Origin: Candidatus Heimdallarchaeota archaeon | GTDB lineage: Archaea; Asgardarchaeota; Heimdallarchaeia; JABLTI01 | Reading direction: 5' to 3' | DNA: 10,670 nt | NCBI GenBank assembly: GCA_030602675.1 | Contig: JAUVZH010000051.1 | Coordinates: 1 to 10,670, forward strand | Shown: piece by piece, positions 6,266-10,670 of the stretch | Position numbering within the stretch: the first letter of the stretch is position 1 | How the letters are laid out: every line of letters starts with the position of its first letter | Program-made: the position numbers and the translations under genes | The notes under the pieces: model-generated | What the model was told of the DNA's origin: nothing | Database searches by the model: none | Seen by the model: only the letters and a program-made list of their open reading frames with translations

Positions 6266-7030
6266 TTATTTCCCATATCGTCTTTCTCTTTGTTGGAATG
6301 TTCGCACAGCTCTCCACAAATCAATTTTTCTAAATGCCGGCCAATAGATATCTGTGAAATAGAGCTCTGAATATGCACTTTGCCAGAGCAGAAAACCACT
6401 AAGTCTTTCTTCCCCTGAAGTTCTGATTATTAAATCTGGATCTGGAATTCCTTCTGTATATAAATGATCATTAATGGTCTTCTCATCAATATCTGCAATT
6501 GTTAATTCATTCTCTTTAACCTTGTTAGCAATCTTCTTCACTGCATCTACTATTTCTGCTCTTCCACCATAACTTAGAGCAACATTTAGTAAATGCTTAT
6601 CGTAATCTTTAGTTTTTTCCTCAATATCATCAATTAATTTCAATATATCTTTTGAAAGGTTCTCTCTTCTACCAATGATTTTTACTTTAACTCGATTATC
6701 GACAATCAATGGATCTCTATTTATTTTATTTAGTTTCTTTACAAGTAATTCCATGATTTTCTTAACTTCTTCTGGAGATCTATTAAAATTTTCAGTTGAA
6801 AAGACATATAAAGTTATGACTTTAATTCCAATACGTAAACACCAAATGAGCAACTCCTCAATTTTTTCTGCCCCAAAGAAATGTCCTTCTTTTGCATCTA
6901 ATCCCCTTTTGCGTGCATATCTTCTATTACCATCTAGGATTACACCAATATGATGTGGTTTGGGACCTTTCTTTACTTCATTCCATAACCTCTTTTCATA
7001 GAATTTGTAAATGGATGAGGGGAGCTTCAT
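6266..7030 (-). CDS. uppS: Cis-prenyltransferase (undecaprenyl/polyprenyl diphosphate synthase family)
   Basis: Condenses isopentenyl diphosphate units in cis onto an allylic starter to make the long polyprenyl diphosphate that becomes the lipid carrier for surface glycans and N-glycosylation in archaea. The 254-residue protein is full length, with all family regions: ILDGNRRYARKRG (31-43; catalytic Asp 33 and the DGNRRYA form usual in archaea), YVFSTENFNR (75-84), SYGGRAEIVDAV (153-164), IIRTSGEERLSGFLLWQ (201-217), SELYFTDIYWP (221-231) and the C-terminal RERRYG. Exact product chain length cannot be read from sequence. The ATG at 7030 begins MKLPSSIYKFYEKRLW, an amphipathic helix common at the start of these enzymes. 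No clear Shine-Dalgarno is seen; a CAATATAG at 7061-7068 could serve as TATA for a short leader. It leads a probable operon with the NYN and PAC-like genes. Confidence 0.96.
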   Translation of the reverse strand: MKLPSSIYKFYEKRLWNEVKKGPKPHHIGVILDGNRRYARKRGLDAKEGHFFGAEKIEELLIWCLRIGIKVITLYVFSTENFNRSPEEVKKIMELLVKKLNKINRDPLIVDNRVKVKIIGRRENLSKDILKLIDDIEEKTKDYDKHLLNVALSYGGRAEIVDAVKKIANKVKENELTIADIDEKTINDHLYTEGIPDPDLIIRTSGEERLSGFLLWQSAYSELYFTDIYWPAFRKIDLWRAVRTFQQRERRYGK

Positions 7031-7133
7031 TTTCTTTCAACAACTTAGCAAATGATTGTTCTATATTGAGATTTCAAAGGTTATTATTTAACTATTGCCT
7101 TTTAAATGAGAATCTAAACTATTTCAAATTACT

Positions 7134-7721
7134 TCAAGATTGGAGTATATCTTTAACGATTTTGCCATTCATAATAATTCCATAATAGGAAAAGCTTTCT
7201 TTATTATTGAACGAACTAGCTAACCATCTATCAAAAGTCTTACTAGTTTGAGCTAATACTTTAGCAAAAAAGAGGTTTAACACTATTCCATGTGAAACTA
7301 TCAATATCTTCTTGTTTGTGAATTTGGAATCAATTTCTCGTACTTTCTTATTAAATCTCGTTAAAGCATCTCCTGCTTTTTCCCAATTGTTAAAAGATTG
7401 ATTAAAATTCCTGATACTTTTCTTGACAAATTCCTTGTAACCTTCATTTGTTGTGAATTTTCCTTTATCCCTATCCAATTCATTGAATTCTTTACATTGT
7501 AGAATTTTTATGTTATCCCTTTTGGCAAAATAAGATGCAGTTAGAATTGCTTTAGTCTCTTTTGAAGAATAAATAATATCAAGATTTAACAAATTGTCGT
7601 CATTCATTAATGATTGAATCTGTTTTAAACCTCCTTCAGCTAAATCCCATTGTGAAGCAGGTATTTCTTGATCTACTTTCGTTTTTGTATGTCGTAGGAA
7701 TATAAATCTATTATTTGGCAT
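7134..7721 (-). CDS. Histidine phosphatase superfamily (phosphoglycerate mutase-like) protein
   Basis: A 195-residue protein of the branch-1 histidine phosphatase fold, whose members form a phosphohistidine intermediate; the substrate cannot be told. FIFLRHTKT at 6-14 supplies the RH(G/T) motif with the phospho-accepting His 11. YSSKETKAILTAS (51-63) is the second motif, but Lys 57 stands where the family usually has Arg. NELDRDKG (80-87) gives the probable catalytic Glu, and IVSHG (141-145) the second His (144). The C-terminus ends with the usual strand pair (SYYGIIMNGKIVKDI). The frame extends to a TTG at 7772, but the added residues are Tyr-rich and unlike the family, so the ATG at 7721 is chosen. 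It sits between the Roadblock gene (123 bases upstream) and uppS (103 bases downstream), both on its strand, so it is likely transcribed separately. Confidence 0.85.
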   Translation of the reverse strand: MPNNRFIFLRHTKTKVDQEIPASQWDLAEGGLKQIQSLMNDDNLLNLDIIYSSKETKAILTASYFAKRDNIKILQCKEFNELDRDKGKFTTNEGYKEFVKKSIRNFNQSFNNWEKAGDALTRFNKKVREIDSKFTNKKILIVSHGIVLNLFFAKVLAQTSKTFDRWLASSFNNKESFSYYGIIMNGKIVKDILQS

Positions 7722-7725
7722 GATA

Positions 7726-7742
7726 TATTCATAATATGAATA
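7726..7742. promoter_or_regulatory. 17-base perfect palindrome just upstream of the phosphatase start
   Basis: TATTCATA-A-TATGAATA is perfectly symmetric and ends four bases before the ATG at 7721. On the minus strand AATTATAAG lies about 20 bases further upstream and could be the TATA element, which would place the palindrome over the transcription start, a usual place for a repressor site. AT-rich sequence makes short palindromes common, so this is a candidate only. Confidence 0.3.
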
Positions 7743-7844
7743 AAATCTCAAAGACTTATAATTATTATCCAAAATCCACTTGTGTAACTAAAAGAATATA
7801 GAAAAGAGTTGCATAAACAACTTCTATAAATTTGAGGAATAAAT

Positions 7845-8276
7845 TTAGAGAATATCAGCAATTTTCCTAGATGCTCTACCCATCTCTAAGAAGATTAATC
7901 CTAATTTAGCATCTTTTCGAGAGCTAACTGTGAGAACTGCATTAGGACCTGCATTCATTGAAATGATGGTTCCTTCTGAACCTTCTACAAAAACCCTTTC
8001 GATTCGTCCTTTTCGCATTTCCTCAATTACTCTTTCACCTAAGGAAAGCATTGCTGCTGTCATCGCTGCTAATCTTGTTTCCTCGATATCTCTTGGTAAG
8101 GCAGATGCTATAGGTAATCCTTCAACACTTACTACTGCTGCGGCTTCTATCTCTGGTACGGATGATTCTAATTCTTTTAACATATTATTTAGCTCAGTAT
8201 TCCTTCCGCCTGCTTGGCCAAAACCAATAACTGAGAGTAAATCTTCTCTTGAAACTTGTTCATCTTTTCGCTGCAA
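7845..8276 (-). CDS. Roadblock/LC7-domain protein (canonical)
   Basis: A 143-residue protein with a textbook Roadblock/LC7 domain from about residue 29: LNNMLKELESSVPEIEAAAVVSVEGLPIAS (29-58), central helix TRLAAMTAAMLSLGERVIEEM (67-87), RVFVEGSEGTIISMNAGPNAVLTVSSR (94-120) and the GLIFLEMGRASRKIADIL end. Such domains dimerise and bind or regulate small GTPases; in Asgard archaea they are abundant alongside Ras-like GTPases, but no partner is encoded here. The first 28 residues (charged, then Gly-rich) are an extension before the domain. No ATG precedes the domain in frame; the start is TTG at 8276, supported by an AAGGTG five bases upstream and a TATA-like element beyond it. It is the first gene of the minus-strand block and is divergent from the surface-protein gene across 313 bases. 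Confidence 0.93.
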   Translation of the reverse strand: MQRKDEQVSREDLLSVIGFGQAGGRNTELNNMLKELESSVPEIEAAAVVSVEGLPIASALPRDIEETRLAAMTAAMLSLGERVIEEMRKGRIERVFVEGSEGTIISMNAGPNAVLTVSSRKDAKLGLIFLEMGRASRKIADIL

Positions 8277-8281
8277 TTTGA

Positions 8282-8287
8282 CACCTT
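8282..8287 (-). promoter_or_regulatory. Ribosome binding site supporting a TTG start
   Basis: AAGGTG on the minus strand lies five bases before the TTG at 8276. No in-frame ATG is available nearby, so this site is the main support for a rare TTG initiation codon in the 7845-8276 gene. Confidence 0.6.
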
Positions 8288-8310
8288 CTGTGTAATGAGT
8301 GTAGGTGAAT

Positions 8311-8318
8311 ATTTTATA
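8311..8318 (-). promoter_or_regulatory. TATA box of the 7845-8276 Roadblock gene
   Basis: TATAAAAT on the minus strand, about 38 bases before the TTG start. At normal spacing transcription would begin near 8289, giving a leader of roughly a dozen bases that just contains the ribosome binding site. Confidence 0.5.
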
Positions 8319-8589
8319 TTCTGCCTTTGTTCTTTACCTATTATAAGTTTATTCAAATGTGATATTTAATGGTACAAATATCCCTACATAATAATATAAT
8401 ACGAAAACTAATAACCAACACTATAAAAAAACTTCGAAAGAGGATTTTTTATCAAGAATTTTCTTTTACATTTCATAAAGTATAACAATTAATACAATTA
8501 TCAATAGAAATTGTACTTTTACCAAAACATTGAATATTATTAAAAACACGATATCATGAATTTTCTATATCTACGAATCATTTATTAAT

Positions 8590-9300
8590 ATGCATTTATC
8601 AACTGAACCGACCAACAATTGGTGTGACAAAACATTGAGAAGAAGGAAATTATTACCAATTAGCCTTGCTCTAACATTAACATGCTTTGCATTATTTAGT
8701 GGTTTAGGTTACATTAATTCTGAACCAACACTAAATACTATAATTTTGTACGTAGCTGCAGATAACACTCAACCAATTATTGGAGATCAAATTAATTTTA
8801 CAGTGGTCTTTAAAAATTTCTTAAATGAAACCGAGAGTCTCTCAGAGGTTGTGGTGGAAACAACAACATCTGCAGAGATAAATATTACAAATGTGTTTGA
8901 TGCTTCATTTAATGAAACCACATATAACGCAACACAATATTATGTGGACGATGAAAATTCAACCAATCCAATATTCTGGATTGAAGAGAATTATTTCAAT
9001 ATCACATGGGCAAAATTCCATCAAAACATGACATACAACTTCTGGTTTACAGTAAATTGTACAGATACAGGTTTATTCTTTGTTGATAATCCATATATTC
9101 ATTATAAATTGGATAATGAAACAAATACAGTTCGTGGCTCAGGTTATAACTTTGAGGTCAAAGACATTCCCGTAACAACTTCAATTCCGTCACCTGCCAG
9201 AGGAGATTGGACTTGGCAATGGTGGTTTGTTGGAAGCGTTCTTGTTGTATTACCCATAATTGTGATTGTAATCACAAGACTAACCCTATGGAAAAGATAA
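8590..9300 (+). CDS. Membrane-anchored, heavily glycosylated surface protein (unknown function)
   Basis: I do not recognise a named family. The 236-residue protein has a basic stretch (LRRRK, 16-20), a hydrophobic segment at about 21-41 (signal peptide or anchor), an extracellular region of about 170 residues and a C-terminal membrane helix at about 212-229, followed by a short basic tail (RLTLWKR). The outer region reads as beta-rich; PIIGDQINFTVVFKN (62-76) resembles the opening strand pair of DUF11/CARDB-type immunoglobulin-like domains. Ten N-x-S/T sequons are present (Asn 69, 79, 98, 108, 113, 123, 137, 146, 156, 176), very dense for this length, and a Thr/Ser/Pro stretch precedes the anchor. 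It stands alone on the plus strand. The gene starts at ATG 8590 with no Shine-Dalgarno, consistent with leaderless transcription. A surface or envelope role is inferred from topology. Confidence 0.75.
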   Translation: MHLSTEPTNNWCDKTLRRRKLLPISLALTLTCFALFSGLGYINSEPTLNTIILYVAADNTQPIIGDQINFTVVFKNFLNETESLSEVVVETTTSAEINITNVFDASFNETTYNATQYYVDDENSTNPIFWIEENYFNITWAKFHQNMTYNFWFTVNCTDTGLFFVDNPYIHYKLDNETNTVRGSGYNFEVKDIPVTTSIPSPARGDWTWQWWFVGSVLVVLPIIVIVITRLTLWKR

Positions 9301-9309
9301 AGCATGAAT

Positions 9310-9336
9310 TGATTAGCTAAAAAGCATAACTAATCA
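9310..9336. terminator. Hairpin between convergent genes
   Basis: TGATTAG (9310-9316) pairs with CTAATCA (9330-9336) around a 13-base loop, in the 40-base gap between the stop codons of the surface-protein gene and bshA. T-rich sequence follows on the plus strand (from about 9341, inside the bshA end). It could end transcription in both directions; the stem is weak. Confidence 0.3.
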
Positions 9337-9340
9337 TTCA

Positions 9341-10438
9341 TTATTTTTCATTTATTATTCTTTTATACAAAATCTCATAGAGAGGTATTATTTTATCTGG
9401 GTGGAATTTCTCCCTTGCTACCTTAGCGCCATTCTCTCCATAAGTTTTCAATAGCTTTTCATCTTCGATTAAGATACTCATGTAATTTGCAAGAGCATCA
9501 ACATCTCCAACATCAACTAAGAAGCCAGTCTCTTCGTGGGCAACCACCTCGGGCAATCCACCTGCTTTTGAAGCTATAACTGGTATTTTGCAAGACATTG
9601 CTTCAAGTGCAGCTAAACCAAAACTCTCAATTTCAGAGGGTATTAAAAAAACGTCTGTATAACATAAAATTCTAGGAACATTAAGTAAGCTGCCACGGAA
9701 AGTTATTGAGTCCTTCAACCCCATAGATATCGCTAAATCTCTACAATATTCTAACTCTGGACCTTGTCCTATCATTTCCAATCGAATGTTTTTGTGTTGT
9801 TTGTATATTTTTGAAAAAGCTCGAATTATGTCAGGTGATCTTTTTACTTGTCTGAAATTAGATACATGAGAGAAAACAAATTCGTCTTTTTCTGATTTCT
9901 TAATATGAGAGAATTTATTTGGATCAACGAAATTATAAATAACCTCAATTTCTTTTTCAATAGTATATCTTTCACAAATGAAATTCTTCATGAAATTTGA
10001 AACTGTTGTAAGAGCATCATGATTGTTTAAGCTTGACTCAAGAATCGGCTTGTAAGCATCATCAAGCCCAAGCAAATGCATGTCTGAACCATGTAGTGTT
10101 GAAATTATATTCATTTTATTATCTGTTAATTTTGCTAAATATAAAGAAATAGAGTGAGGAATTGCATAATGTGCATGAAAAACATCAATCTTTTGTTCTT
10201 TATAAAGTTTAGATAATAGTGAAGCAAGTATTATCGTATAAGGTTTGTACTTGAATAGTGGGTACGAAAGTATGTTCACTTCATGAAAGATAAAATTCTC
10301 TTCGAGCTTCAATCGTTCAGGTAGTTGGTATGAAATAAAATGAACTTCATGTCCATTTTCCATTAATTTTAATCCCAACTCAGTACCAACAATACCGCTA
10401 CCACCAAATGTAGGATAGTTTATGATTCCAATCTTCAT
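9341..10438 (-). CDS. bshA: N-acetyl-alpha-D-glucosaminyl L-malate synthase (bacillithiol step 1)
   Basis: BshA joins GlcNAc from UDP-GlcNAc to L-malate, the first step of bacillithiol synthesis. The 365-residue protein is a full-length GT4 (GT-B fold) glycosyltransferase and matches Bacillus BshA in specific places rather than only in the generic fold: MKIGIINYPTFGGSGIVGTELG (1-22; BshA-type Gly-rich loop), FKYKPYTIILAS (62-73), VFHAHYAIPHS (86-96), STLHGSD (113-119), IYNFVDP (167-173), FSHVSNFRQVKR (189-200), the EX7E donor-site motif between Glu 271 and Glu 279 in ESFGLAALEAM, and GGLPEVV...GFLVDVGDVDA (293-315). The ATG at 10438 is preceded by a strong AAGGTGGG site. It follows bshB1 by 30 bases on the same strand, reversing biochemical order but clearly one unit. 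Confusion with another GT4 enzyme is unlikely given these matches and the neighbour. Confidence 0.93.
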   Translation of the reverse strand: MKIGIINYPTFGGSGIVGTELGLKLMENGHEVHFISYQLPERLKLEENFIFHEVNILSYPLFKYKPYTIILASLLSKLYKEQKIDVFHAHYAIPHSISLYLAKLTDNKMNIISTLHGSDMHLLGLDDAYKPILESSLNNHDALTTVSNFMKNFICERYTIEKEIEVIYNFVDPNKFSHIKKSEKDEFVFSHVSNFRQVKRSPDIIRAFSKIYKQHKNIRLEMIGQGPELEYCRDLAISMGLKDSITFRGSLLNVPRILCYTDVFLIPSEIESFGLAALEAMSCKIPVIASKAGGLPEVVAHEETGFLVDVGDVDALANYMSILIEDEKLLKTYGENGAKVAREKFHPDKIIPLYEILYKRIINEK

Positions 10439-10443
10439 TTTTT

Positions 10444-10451
10444 CCCACCTT
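10444..10451 (-). promoter_or_regulatory. Strong ribosome binding site of bshA
   Basis: AAGGTGGG on the minus strand, five bases before the ATG at 10438, lies in the 30-base gap after the bshB1 stop. This suggests efficient translation of bshA from a shared transcript. Confidence 0.65.
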
Positions 10452-10468
10452 ACTTTTATTCTGCGATT

Positions 10469-10670
10469 TTAAAAGAATGTCTTCCAATCGTTTAATACGA
10501 TTGGTTTCTTCAAGAAGAATGCTTCACCAAAATCAGCCGAGATTAATGAGCCATAAAAAAGACATCTCTCATAAACTGGAAAAGGGAGATATTCCTTAGA
10601 AAATTCTTTGAATTGAGACTTATATGTCATGATTGCTTCTTTCTTTCTTTCAAATTCTTGACTTATATCC
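10469..10670 (-). CDS. bshB1: Bacillithiol biosynthesis deacetylase BshB1, C-terminal part only
   Basis: The last 66 residues of a protein that enters from beyond the right edge. The reading frame ends at TAA 10471-10469. Visible motifs match the C-terminus of the PIG-L/LmbE-type BshB1 deacetylases: KKEAIMTYKSQF (the K-x-x-A...SQF helix), then YERCLFYGSLISADFGEAFF and KKPIVLND, corresponding to the G-S-L-I-G...GEAF...P-I-x-L-x-D ending of bacterial BshB1. The enzyme removes the acetyl group from GlcNAc-malate, giving GlcN-malate, the second step of bacillithiol synthesis. The zinc-binding N-terminal half (the HPDD motif) is outside the window, so catalytic integrity cannot be judged. The adjacent bshA gives strong support. 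Confidence 0.82.
   Translation of the reverse strand, partial: DISQEFERKKEAIMTYKSQFKEFSKEYLPFPVYERCLFYGSLISADFGEAFFLKKPIVLNDWKTFF

Larger units (their letters stand above)
8277..8589. other. Divergent intergenic region, 313 bases
   Basis: This AT-rich gap separates the Roadblock gene (minus) from the surface-protein gene (plus). It holds the Roadblock promoter and ribosome site at its left end and, near its right end, TTCTATAT (8563-8570), a possible TATA that would start transcription about at the ATG at 8590 (leaderless). An inverted repeat TACAATT-N9-AATTGTA lies at 8493-8515. I see no coding frame of note, tRNA or stable RNA structure in it. Confidence 0.5.

Noticed and set aside
6039..6347. 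Plus-strand open frame across the uppS-NYN junction
   Set aside because: It overlaps two well-supported minus-strand genes and their ribosome binding site and resembles no protein family.
7722..7772. TTG start at 7772 for the phosphatase
   Set aside because: No ribosome binding site is seen and the added Tyr-rich segment is unlike the family; the ATG at 7721 begins five residues before the first conserved strand.
8425..8451. A-tract and T-tract flanking a TTCGAA core in the divergent spacer, as a possible hairpin terminator
   Set aside because: The sequence is mostly homopolymer in AT-rich DNA, and no gene ends into this position from either side.
1..10670. Defence island, CRISPR array, prophage or insertion sequence
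   Set aside because: No repeat-spacer pattern, transposase, integrase or terminal repeats were found; the HD, NYN and helicase-nuclease genes fit housekeeping families better than a defence system.

Overview
The window is AT-rich and reads as a dense archaeal gene block, most likely from an Asgard archaeon. The evidence is an archaeal Hef helicase-nuclease, an archaeal-type cis-prenyltransferase, TATA-like promoters with short leaders, GGTG-type ribosome binding sites, and several proteins of eukaryote-like families: a ZNRD2/p27-like zinc protein, two Roadblock/LC7 proteins, a gelsolin-like protein and a candidate proteasome-assembly-chaperone (PAC3/PAC4-like) protein. The Asgard assignment is inferred from gene content; no rRNA or other phylogenetic marker is present.

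Layout. Positions 1-1839 (+) carry the 3' part of hef, which enters from outside the window. It converges, with an 8-base gap, on a minus-strand pair: a SAMHD1-like HD phosphohydrolase (2249-3538) followed 14 bases later by the ZNRD2-like protein (1848-2234). Upstream of the HD gene lies a GC-rich inverted repeat that brackets a TATA-like element. From 3722 to 8276 there is a long block of minus-strand genes. In transcription order these are a Roadblock protein (7845-8276), a histidine-phosphatase-fold protein (7134-7721), uppS (6266-7030), a NYN/PIN-like protein with two expected active-site acids changed to Asn (5780-6241), the PAC3/4-like protein (5348-5761), the gelsolin-like protein with a proline-rich linker (4161-5189) and a second Roadblock protein (3722-4120). 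uppS, the NYN gene and the PAC-like gene have gaps of 18-24 bases and look like one operon; the gelsolin-like gene appears to have its own promoter.

A 313-base AT-rich region (8277-8589) separates that block from a plus-strand gene for a membrane-anchored protein with ten N-glycosylation sequons (8590-9300). It converges on a minus-strand pair: the C-terminal end of bshB1 (10469-10670) and complete bshA (9341-10438). These encode the first two steps of bacillithiol synthesis, a thiol pathway known mainly from bacteria.

How the genes may work together. Hef handles stalled forks, and a PIP box suggests it is tethered to PCNA. The HD protein may control nucleotide pools. UppS makes the polyprenyl carrier used for protein glycosylation, and the heavily sequon-loaded surface protein nearby would be a natural substrate of such a pathway. 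Gelsolin-like and Roadblock proteins point to cytoskeletal and small-GTPase regulation, although no GTPase or actin gene lies in the window. No tRNA, rRNA, CRISPR array, insertion sequence or integrase was seen.
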